From assembly GCA_033558025.1 (NCBI GenBank), contig JAUCEF010000009.1, forward strand, positions 2,914,001-2,978,000: a stretch of DNA of 64,000 nucleotides, read 5' to 3'. Below are positions 9,731 through 18,218 of the stretch, in pieces (the first letter of the stretch is position 1; every line of letters starts with the position of its first letter). This DNA comes from Phytophthora sp. 'mugwort'. Its lineage: Eukaryota; Oomycota; Peronosporomycetes; Peronosporales; Peronosporaceae. The notes beneath the pieces were generated by a model. The model made no database searches. It saw nothing but the letters and a program-made list of their open reading frames with translations, and was not told the DNA's origin. Both the position numbers and the translations under genes were made by a program.

Positions 9731-11646
9731 TCTCTCGCGATGTCACATTCGATGAGTCAAGCCTTGATGGGGCTGAAGCTATTGGTGATGAAGGAGTCAA
9801 CGAAGTTGCCGACTATTTTGACGAAATGCAAGTCTCCGACAACAGTGGCACAAGGGTGTTCAAGCAGGCGGGGAAGCGGAAATCGCGTCCGGAAAACGAA
9901 GATCGCGCCAATGTTCGGCGCCCACGTCGCACTGTTGGGCTCGAAGAAGCTAGTGCTCCCGACCACTCGGAAGAAGAAAACCAACGTGAATCGTCTACGC
10001 CGCAAGAAGAATCGGAAGACAACGATGAAGACAGCTCGACTTCGCCAATGTTCTGGCGTGCAAGTGCGAATGCGGTGGAAGCAAGTGACAGCGCGGAACC
10101 CAAGACATTTCAAGAAGCTGTGAACGGTCCAGACGAAGCTCATTGGCGCAAGGCAATTCGCGCTGAACTCAAGTCAATGCGGCTTCGAGGTGTTTTCCGT
10201 GCGGCGAAACTGCCTAACAATCAGCGCGCAGTCGGTACCAAGTGGGTCTTCAAGATCAAGCGCAATGCTGACGGATCCATCGAAAAATTCAAGGCTCGAC
10301 TCGTCGCGAAAGGCTTCGTGCAGAAGTATGGGATCGACTACACCGAGACGTTTTCGCCCGTGATCAAGTACGTGACGCTGCGAATGATCATCGCGATCGC
10401 CAAGTACTACGGATGGCCGATCGACCAACTCGACGTGGTCACCGCGTTCCTGTACGGTTTGATGAAGGAAAAGGTGTATTGCAGTGTGCCTGAAGGCGTG
10501 GAACTGGACGATGGTTTCGACTGCGTGGAGTTGCTCAAGGCGATCTACGGGCTGAAACAAGCTTCACGAGTTTGGAACGAGACCTTCGACGAGCATGTGC
10601 GCTCCATCGGTTTTCGTGCATCAAGCTACGACCCCTGCCTCTACATCAAGGTCATCGGCGGTGAATGCGTTCTGCTGTTGGTCTACGTGGACGACGTGTT
10701 GGTGACCGGGAGCTCGGCAACATTGATTGAAGACGTCAAGCGCCAACTCAAGTCGCGGTTTGAGATGACCGACAGTGGCAAGTGTTCCTTCATCCTGGGG
10801 ATCGAAGTGGTCGACAAGGCGGATGGCAGTGTCACCTTAAGTCAAGCTCGGTACATCAACGACATCCTGGAGCGCTTTGGCATGCAAGACTGCAAACCTG
10901 CTGCAAGTCCGGTCGACATCAGCATGAAGCTGGTCTCAAGCGACTCCACAACCAGGTTGGACGCGCCATTTCGCGAGGCTGTCGGTGCACTTATGCACTT
11001 GATGACATCGACTCGCCCGGACATTGCGTTCGCTGTTGGCTATGTATCGCGCTTTATGGAGAACCCGCAAGTGGAACATTGGATTGCAGTCAAGCGCATT
11101 TTTCGCTACCTACAAGGTACCAAGTGGCACGGAATTCGCTTTTTGCCAGGCAAGGACGTCGACTTTCAAGGCTTTTCGGACGCCGACTGGGCAGGTGATT
11201 TAAGCAATCGCAAGTCAACGTCAGGCTATCTGTTCCAAGTTGTCGGCGGACCAGTGTCGTGGGGTTCTAAGAAGCAGTCAAGCGTATCGCTCTCGACAAG
11301 TGAGGCCGAGTACGTTGCACTGAGCTTGGCCATCCAAGAAGGCAAGTGGGTGCACAAGTTGCTGTGCGAGATCCTAGCTGCTGCAGACGGAGTCACGCCG
11401 GAGTTGAAGATTTTCGAAGACAACCAGTCGTGCATCAAGATGACCAAGAACCCAGTGAACCATGGCCGCGCCAAGCATATCGACATCAAGTACCATCACA
11501 TCCGTGATGAAGTCAAGCGCGGAGAAGTGATCGTCGAATACTGCGAGACTACGACCATGCTGGCCGACATCTTGACCAAGGGACTCGCCGGACCACGCCA
11601 CAAGGACTTGACGGCGGCGCTCGGCGTTCACGCGTGTTCGCATTGA
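9724..11646 (+). CDS. B reverse transcriptase-RNase H, open 640-residue frame
   Basis: Undamaged C-terminal two-fifths of the B polyprotein. It starts in the integrase C-terminal linker (acidic, with the basic QAGKRKSRP block and GLEEASAP), then RT ([18 protein letters not shown], catalytic YVDD near residue 325) and RNase H ([20 protein letters not shown], ending GVHACSH). The stop precedes the polypurine tract. Natural expression would need the upstream frame, which is broken, so independent translation is doubtful. Confidence 0.88.
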   Translation: MLISRDVTFDESSLDGAEAIGDEGVNEVADYFDEMQVSDNSGTRVFKQAGKRKSRPENEDRANVRRPRRTVGLEEASAPDHSEEENQRESSTPQEESEDNDEDSSTSPMFWRASANAVEASDSAEPKTFQEAVNGPDEAHWRKAIRAELKSMRLRGVFRAAKLPNNQRAVGTKWVFKIKRNADGSIEKFKARLVAKGFVQKYGIDYTETFSPVIKYVTLRMIIAIAKYYGWPIDQLDVVTAFLYGLMKEKVYCSVPEGVELDDGFDCVELLKAIYGLKQASRVWNETFDEHVRSIGFRASSYDPCLYIKVIGGECVLLLVYVDDVLVTGSSATLIEDVKRQLKSRFEMTDSGKCSFILGIEVVDKADGSVTLSQARYINDILERFGMQDCKPAASPVDISMKLVSSDSTTRLDAPFREAVGALMHLMTSTRPDIAFAVGYVSRFMENPQVEHWIAVKRIFRYLQGTKWHGIRFLPGKDVDFQGFSDADWAGDLSNRKSTSGYLFQVVGGPVSWGSKKQSSVSLSTSEAEYVALSLAIQEGKWVHKLLCEILAAADGVTPELKIFEDNQSCIKMTKNPVNHGRAKHIDIKYHHIRDEVKRGEVIVEYCETTTMLADILTKGLAGPRHKDLTAALGVHACSH

Positions 11647-11653
11647 GGGTGCG

Positions 11654-12010
11654 TGTTGCAGGGTAACTTCCTTGGTACAGTGTACCAGTCCAAGTTACCC
11701 GAACCGGTTAACCGGACCGGTCCAATGCTCCCTCGCCATGATTACGCCACGGTGATTACGCCACTCATGATTGGACGAGTAGGATGATTGGACGAGTACG
11801 GAATGATGGTGATTGGATGCACCAATTGATTGGATGCATAGTTGCATGTCTATGTAGTATACCAGGTAGGCAGGCAAAGTAAGCTCCGATAAATCAATCA
11901 CTTCTGAATTTCCATTCAACCTCTCAAGCCTCCTTCCTCGCCTCGCCTCAAGCCTCGGCGGTGTCCAAGACCCCTACGTCAAGTTCAAGACCCAACGTAA
12001 CCTTTCTTCA
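11654..12010 (+). repeat. B LTR (357 bp), 3' LTR
   Basis: Same sequence as 7263-7619 apart from a few positions (for example GATGATTGGACG here, GATAATTGGACG in the 5' copy). Preceded by TTGAGGGTGCG. The base after it begins an A2 RT segment in plus orientation. Confidence 0.95.
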
Positions 12011-13160
12011 GACTTCTCGCAGAAGCACGGCATCGACTACGACGAGACCTTCGCGCCCGTGGCCAAGTTCACGTCCATCCGAATCGTGCTAGCGATGGCT
12101 GCCAAGTACGGGCTCAAGCTGCACCAGATGGACGTTAAGACAGCCTTTCTTAACGGCGTCCTGGATGAAGACATCTACATGCAGCAGCCGGACGGATACA
12201 TAAGCGAAGGACGCCCGGATCATGTGTGCAAGCTCAAGCGCGCGCTCTACGGTCTCAAGCAGTCGCCGCGCATGTGGAACCACACCATCGACGACTTCAT
12301 GCTCAAGCTGGACTTCGACAAGTGCGAGACCGACCACTGCGTCTACGTCAAGCGCAACGGCGACAGCATGGTGCTCGTGGTGCTGTACGTGGACGACCTG
12401 GTGATTGCGAGCAGTGATGACGGCATGCTCAAGGCGACCAAGAGCGCACTAAGCAAGCGGTTCGAGATGACGGACCTAGGCGAGCTGAGCTACTTTCTCG
12501 GAATGGAGATCAAGCAAGACATCAAGGCTGGTGAGGTGACCATGCGGCAGACCAAGTTCGCGCGGAGCATCCTGAGCAAGTTCAGCATGGAGAACAGCAA
12601 GCCCGTGAAAACGCCGCAGGATCCCGGACTCAAGCTGACCAAGGCTATGTGCGACGGCGGGTGCAAGCATGATGACACCATGGCAGGCGTGCCTTACCGG
12701 AACGCCGTGGGCTGCCTCATGTACTTGATGGTGGGCACCCGACCGGATCTGGCTGCGGCAGTGGGCACACTGAGTCAGTTCGCTGCAGACCCATGCCCCC
12801 CGCACTGGCAAGCACTCAAGCGCGTCCTCCGCTACATCCAAGGCACGGCGACGTACGGCATCGAGTTTCGCACCAAGGACCAAGACGGCGTCTGCGGCTA
12901 CTCGGATGCGGACTGGGCGGGTGATGTGGAGTCGCGCCGCAGCACGAGCGGATACGCGTTCATAATGAGCGGTGGATGCGTGAGCTAGCGCAGCAAGAAG
13001 CAGAGGACGGTGGCACTATCGTCGACGGAAGCCGAGTACATGGCGCTATCGGAGGCAACACAGGAGGCCGTGTGGCTCAAGGCGTTTCTGTGCGAGATAG
13101 GCGATACCACAGAGGGCAAGGCGATCAAGATCTACGAAGACAACCAAGGATCCATCGCGC
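12011..13160 (+). pseudogene. A2 RT-RNase H segment, apparently inverted
   Basis: Plus-strand A2 pol from DFSQKHGIDYDE through DVKTAFLNG and LYVDDLVIAS to RNase H EDNQGSIA. It carries a TAG stop at 12986-12988 in place of Trp (VSWRSKK). It ends CATCGCGC at 13160. Turned round, it continues exactly from the A2 fragment ending at 7262 with a shared GCGCG, and both ends coincide with opposed B LTRs. This suggests flipping by LTR-LTR recombination. Confidence 0.85.
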
Positions 13161-13516
13161 TGAAGAAAGGTTACGTTGGGTCTTGAAATTGACGTAGGGT
13201 CTTGGACACCGCCGAGGCTTGAGGCGAGGCGAGGAAGGAGGCTTGAGAGGTTAAATGGAAATTCAGAAGTGATTGATTTATCGGAGCTTACTTTGCCTGC
13301 CTACCTGGTATACTACATAGACATGCAACTATGCATCCAATCAATTGGTGCATCCAATCACCATCATTCCGTACTCGTCCAATCATCCTACTCGTCCAAT
13401 CATGAGTGGCGTAATCACCGTGGCGTAATCATGGCGAGGGAGCATTGGACCGGTCCGGTTAACCGGTTCGGGTAACTTGGACTGGTACACTGTACCAAGG
13501 AAGTTACCCTGCAACA
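13161..13516 (-). repeat. B LTR (356 bp)
   Basis: Minus-strand B LTR acting as the 3' LTR of the B(-) fragment to its right (polypurine complement CGCACCCTCAA follows). Opposed to 11654-12010, with only the 1,150-bp A2 segment between them. Confidence 0.93.
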
Positions 13517-14370
13517 CGCACCCTCAATGCGAACACGCGTGAACGCCGAGCGCCGCCGTCAAGTCCTTGTGGCGTGGTCCGGCGAGTCCCTTGGTCAAGA
13601 TGTCGGCCAGCATGGTCGTAGTCTCGCAGTATTCGACGATCACTTCTCCGCGCTTGACTTCATCACGGATGTGATGGTACTTGATGTCGATATGCTTGGC
13701 GCGGCCATGGTTCACTGGGTTCTTGGTCATCTTGATGCACGACTGGTTGTCTTCGAAAATCTTCAACTCCGGCGTGGCTCCGTCTGCAGCAGCTAGGATC
13801 TCGCACAGCAACTTGTGCACCCACTTGCCTTCTTGGATGGCCAAGCTCAGTGCAACGTACTCGGCCTCACTTGTCGAGAGCGATACGCTTGACTGCTTCT
13901 TAGAACCCCACGACACTGGTCCGCCGACAACTTGGAACAGATAGCCTGACGTTGACTTGCGATTGCTTAAATCACCTGCCCAGTCGGCGTCCGAAAAGCC
14001 TTGAAAGTCGACGTCCTTGCCTGGCAAAAAGCGAATTCCGTGCCACTTGGTACCTTGTAGGTAGCGAAAAATGCGCTTGACTGCAATCCAATGTTCCACT
14101 TGCGGGTTCTCCATAAAGCGCGATACATAGCCAACAGCGAACGCAATGTCCGGGCGAGTCGATGTCATCAAGTGCATAAGTGCACCGACAGCCTCGCGAA
14201 ATGGCGCGTCCAACCTGGTTGTGGAGTCGCTTGAGACCAGCTTCATGCTGATGTCGACCGGACTTGCAGCAGGTTTGCAGTCTTGCATGCCAAAGCGCTC
14301 CAGGATGTCGTTGATGTACCGAGCTTGACTTAAGGTGACACTGCCATCCGCCTTGTCGACCACTTCGATC
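13517..14370 (-). pseudogene. B(-) fragment: RT end and RNase H
   Basis: Reads from IEVVDKADGSVTL (14370) to GVHACSH at 13524 with no internal stop. It includes the RT thumb region and RNase H with [14 protein letters not shown] and EDNQSC. The N-terminal side is joined at 14370/14371, mid-codon and not at an LTR edge, to A-family gag, so this junction is a deletion or illegitimate joint. An open frame runs across it. Confidence 0.85.
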
Positions 14371-14746
14371 CGAAGAAGAGCTTGTTGGCCAAACCCTTCT
14401 TCTCGAAGTGTCCTTCCAGTCTTGACCATGCATCATGCGCGCCACTCGCCGAGCGAACCAGCGGCAGCTGCGAATCCTCCATCGCGAGACAGATCATCGC
14501 CAGCGCCTTGCGCGACTTCTTCCGAAAGAGCGCTTGATCCGCCGCAGTCTGGCAGTGCTCCAGCTTCACTTCCCCAATTGTCACTTCCCACAGTTCGCGC
14601 TCCTGGAGCACCATCTGCATCTTGAACTTCCACGTGTGGAAGTTAGTTCCGTCGAACTTGTTGATGCGGGCGGTCGTAGTCGAAGTGGCTTCCATGGCGA
14701 AGGCGTAGTCGGGGTCTTGGTCAGGGAAGACGGGGCTTGGGCTCAT
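14371..14746 (-). pseudogene. A-family Gag N-terminal fragment
   Basis: Starts at the ATG (14746-14744) inside the primer site at 14736-14750 and reads MSPSPVFPDQDPDYAFAME to FEKKGLANKL. It stops at the joint with B pol. Roughly the first 125 residues of Gag remain; the zinc knuckle and everything downstream are gone. Confidence 0.85.
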
Positions 14747-14750
14747 AACC

Positions 14751-15106
14751 AAAAGGCTTGGTCATTTGATGGCAAAATGCAAAGTGATTGATTTAGGTCC
14801 TTAGTTCGCAAACTCCTTGCTACCTCTAAGCCTACAGTTCTACCTACTGGGTACACTCTACTGGATTCTCTACTGGATACTGAGTTGCTTCAGCCAATCA
14901 GGGAGTGCCACGTCGATGCCCATCATGTACCCACAATCTTGTACCTACCCGTGGCGTAATCGTCCATGGCGTAAACACTGTCCCATAAACACCGTGACGT
15001 AATCTTCGTCTCGTAATCACAGAAATGATTGCGGTGCCACTGAGTGAAGGTCATACCGGTATCCTACCGGTATACAGCAGCTGGCCGAGACGTCTCCTTG
15101 ACAACA
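14751..15106 (-). repeat. A LTR shared by two partial elements (356 bp)
   Basis: Right-to-left it is the 5' LTR of the gag fragment on its left and the 3' LTR of the A3 pol on its right. An internal-LTR-internal arrangement with one LTR is the product of recombination between LTRs. It has private changes (TCATTTGATGG, CAGAAATGATTGCGG). Confidence 0.88.
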
Positions 15107-16644
15107 CTCCCACTCGACTCGACAGCTGTTGTACCTTGGATCCCGAGCTTTTTCCGAAGAACTTCAAACTGCACAGCAGTGATTGCCTTCGTCATGATGT
15201 CGGCCAGCATGTCGGTTGTCGAGACGTACTGCAGCACCACTTGACCGTCTTCCACGTTTTCGCGCACGAAGTGGTAGCGAATGTCGATGTGCTTGGTGCG
15301 CTTGTGGAACTCCGGGTTCTTGGCCAACGCGATGGAGCCTTGGTTGTCCTCGTAGATCAGCACTGCGTCGTCGATCTTGATCTCACCGATTTCATGCAGG
15401 AACGCCTTGAGCCACAACGCCTCTTGCGTAGCTTCCGAGAGCGCCATATACTCGGCCTCTGTCGACGATAGCGCGACTGTCCTCTGCTTCTTGCTGAGCC
15501 AGCTCACGCATCCCCCGTTCATCATGAATGCGTAGCCACTTGTACTGCGACGTGACTCGATATCGCCCGCCCAGTCCGCATCTGAGTAGCCGCGAATACC
15601 TTCTTTGTCCTTCGCGGTGAACTCGATGCCGTGCGTCGTCGTGCTTCGAATATACCGAAGTACTCGCTTGAGTGCCTGCCAGTGCGTGGGACATGGCTCC
15701 GATGCGAATTGACTTAGTGAGCCCACTGCTGTCGCCAGGTCCGGACGTGTGCCCACCATTAAGTACATGAGGCAGCCTACAGCATTCCGGTACGGCACGT
15801 TCTTCATGGTGTCTTCGTGCTTGCAGTCTCCTTCGCACATGTTCTTGGTTAGCTTGAGTCCCGGATCTTGTGGTGTTTTCACGGGCTTGCAATCTTCCAT
15901 GCCAAACTTGTTCAGGATACTTTGCGCGAATTTGGTCTGCCGAATCGTCACAACACCGACTTCTCGATCTTGCTTGATTTCCATGCCGAGAAAGTAGCTG
16001 AGGTCGCCAAGGTCCGTCATCTCGAACCGATCGCTGATTGCCCGCTTGGTCGATTCCAGCAAGTCATCGTCGTTGCTTGCAATGATGAGGTCGTCAACGT
16101 AGAGCACCACCAGTACCATGATGTCGCCGTCCCTCTTGATGTACACGCAGTGGTCGGTCTTACACTTGGTGAACTCGATCTTTAGCATGAAGTCGTCGAT
16201 GGTCTGGTTCCACATGCGTGGCGACTGTTTCAATCCATACGATGACCGCTTGAGCTTGCATACGTACTCCGGGTGGCCTTCGTCAACGTATCCGTCGGGC
16301 TGTTGCATGTAGATTTCCTCGTCCAGCACGCCATTCAGGAAAGCCGTCTTGACATCCATCTGATGCAGCTTGAGACCGTACTTGGCAGCCATGCTCAACA
16401 CCACCCGGATCGACGTGAACTTGGCCACTGGTGCGAATGTCTCCTCATAGTCGATGCCGTACTTCTGCGAGAACCCCCTGGCCACCAGGCGCGCCTTGAA
16501 CCGCTCGATCTCTCCGGCTTGGTTCTCCTTCACTCGAAACACCCATCGGCAGCCGATCGACTTGCGTCCCTTAGGCAACGGCACCACGTCCCACGTCTCG
16601 TTCTTGCAAAGAGAGTCGTGTTCCGAGTCCCAAGCTTCCTTCCA
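15064..16644 (-). CDS. A3 RT-RNase H, open but lacking integrase
   Basis: About 527 residues remain open from the C-LTR junction at 16644 to the stop inside the LTR (15064). RT runs from KNETWDVVPLPKGRKSIG through DVKTAFLNG to LYVDDLIIAS, and RNase H has [14 protein letters not shown] and EDNQGS. SSYGLKQ replaces SLYGLKQ, and LSKKQ replaces RSKKQ. Many silent and replacement differences from the other A copies mark an older lineage, yet there is no stop. Truncated by the C LTR at host bases TTCCA. Confidence 0.82.
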   Translation of the reverse strand, partial: WKEAWDSEHDSLCKNETWDVVPLPKGRKSIGCRWVFRVKENQAGEIERFKARLVARGFSQKYGIDYEETFAPVAKFTSIRVVLSMAAKYGLKLHQMDVKTAFLNGVLDEEIYMQQPDGYVDEGHPEYVCKLKRSSYGLKQSPRMWNQTIDDFMLKIEFTKCKTDHCVYIKRDGDIMVLVVLYVDDLIIASNDDDLLESTKRAISDRFEMTDLGDLSYFLGMEIKQDREVGVVTIRQTKFAQSILNKFGMEDCKPVKTPQDPGLKLTKNMCEGDCKHEDTMKNVPYRNAVGCLMYLMVGTRPDLATAVGSLSQFASEPCPTHWQALKRVLRYIRSTTTHGIEFTAKDKEGIRGYSDADWAGDIESRRSTSGYAFMMNGGCVSWLSKKQRTVALSSTEAEYMALSEATQEALWLKAFLHEIGEIKIDDAVLIYEDNQGSIALAKNPEFHKRTKHIDIRYHFVRENVEDGQVVLQYVSTTDMLADIMTKAITAVQFEVLRKKLGIQGTTAVESSGSVVKETSRPAAVYR

Positions 16645-16987
16645 TGATAAAAGGTATGGATCTTGATAAGTGAAGCTTGGACGGAGCGAAGGAGGTTCTG
16701 CACTTGGTGCGAAGACCGGAGTGAAGACCACTTGAGCTGAAGAAGGAAGATTCGAAAGTGATTGATTTATCGGAGCTTACACTACCTAGTCTACCACATA
16801 GATATGCAGCCCTGCATCCAATCATTTGGTGCATCCAATCACCAACACTCCGCACTCGTCCAATCATCCTACTCGTCTAATCATCGGTTGCGTAAACAAC
16901 GTACCGTAAACATCGCGGGATCGTGTTGGACCGGTTCGGGTTAACCGGTTACTGGTACACAGTACCAAAACCTGGCAACCCCCAATA
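16645..16987 (-). repeat. C LTR, divergent U5 (343 bp)
   Basis: Typical C from the promoter block onward, but its last ~70 bp (left end here, TGATAAAAGGTATGGATC...) resembles the D LTR end more than other C LTRs. Likely a recombinant or an older LTR subtype. Confidence 0.85.
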
Positions 16988-16994
16988 CGCCCCC

Positions 16995-17875
16995 TCAATG
17001 CGAACACGCGTGGATTCCGAGGGACGCCGTCAGATCCATGTGGCGCGGTCCTGGCAGTGCCTTGGTCATGATGTCCGCCAGCATGATAGAAGTCTCGCAG
17101 TACTCGAGCTTGACTTCGCCGCGCTTGACCTCATCACGGATGTGATGGTACTTGATGTCGATGTGCTTGGCGCGACCATGGTTCACTGGGTTCTTCGTCA
17201 TCTTGATGCACGACTGGTTGTCTTCGCGGATCTTGAGCTCGGGTCCAGTCTCGTTGGCAGCCGCAAAAAAAATCTCGCACAACAAGCGATGAATCCACTT
17301 GCCTTCTTAGATCGCCAGACTGAGCGCGATGTATTCCGCCTCGCTCGTAGACAGCGAAACACTTGACTGCTTCTTGCTTCCCCAGCTCACTGGCGCACCC
17401 ATCAGCATGAACGTGTAGCCGGAAGTCGACTTGCGGTCCGCGAGGTCGCCAGCCCAGTCCGCATCCGAATACCCACGAAAGTCGATCTTGTTGCCTGGCT
17501 TAAAACAGATTCCATGCGTCTTGGTGCCTTGTAGATAGCGAAAAATGCGCTTGACCGCAACCCAGTGTTCCTCTTGGGGGTTCTCCATGAAGCGCGATAC
17601 ATAGCCTACTGCGTACGCGATATCCGGGCGAGTAGCAGTCATCAAGTGCATGAGGGCACCCACAGCTTCGCGAAACGGAGCGTTCACCTTGGTCGCTGCG
17701 TCACTTGGAACCAGTCGAGTGCTCATGTCTACCGGACTCACCACAGCCTTGCACTCGTCCATACCGAAACGCTTCAGGATATCATCCACATAACGCCGCT
17801 GGCACATCGTCACGCTGCCGTCCGGGCCATCCACCAGCTCGATTCCAAGGACGAACACACACTTGCCACTGTCAG
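16995..17875 (-). pseudogene. C(-) RT end and RNase H, with stop
   Basis: C-terminal part of the outer C(-) polyprotein. In-frame TAA at 17309-17311 replaces Gln in [10 protein letters not shown] separate A-run expansion near 17266-17273 breaks the frame again. The TAA and the frameshift at 27174 are both shared with the C(+) element nested here. Interrupted at 17875 (GTCAG) by that element. Confidence 0.88.
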
Positions 17876-18218
17876 TATTAAGGGTTGCCGGGTTTTGGTA
17901 CTGTGTACCAGTAACCGGTTAACCCGAACCGGTCCAACACGATCCCGCGATGTTTACGGTACGTTGTTTACGCAACCGATGATTAGACGAGTAGGATGAT
18001 TGGACGAGTGCGGAGTGTTGGTGATTGGATGCACCAAATGATTGGATGCAGGGCTGCATATCTATGTGGTAGACTAGGTAGTGTAAGCTCCGATAAATCA
18101 ATCACTTTCGAATCTTCCTTCTTCAGCTCAAGTGGTCTTCACTCCAGTCCCCGCACCCAAGTGCAGAACTCCCTCCGCTCAACCCAAGCCTCGCTTCAAG
18201 ACCTCAACACCTTTATCA
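17876..18218 (+). repeat. C LTR (343 bp), 5' LTR
   Basis: Starts TATTAAGGG and ends TTTATCA. The initiator-like TCACTTT is at 18102-18108, followed by AATCTTCC at 18111-18118. Joined at 18219 directly to mid-Gag (CGATGACTGCGAGG), with no primer site. Confidence 0.93.

Larger units (their letters stand above)
7263..12010 (+). mobile_element. Full-length B-family copia element (4,748 bp)
   Basis: 5' LTR 7263-7619, primer site 7620-7634, Gag-Pol 7624-11646, polypurine TTGAGGGTGCG, 3' LTR 11654-12010. Both LTRs are 357 bp and differ at very few positions by eye, so the insertion is young. The left flank is A2 RNase H (GCGCG). The right flank, A2 RT, is not the continuation of the left flank; the true right half with GCGCG lies at 13156-13160. 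Four frames are needed to read the polyprotein. Confidence 0.93.
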
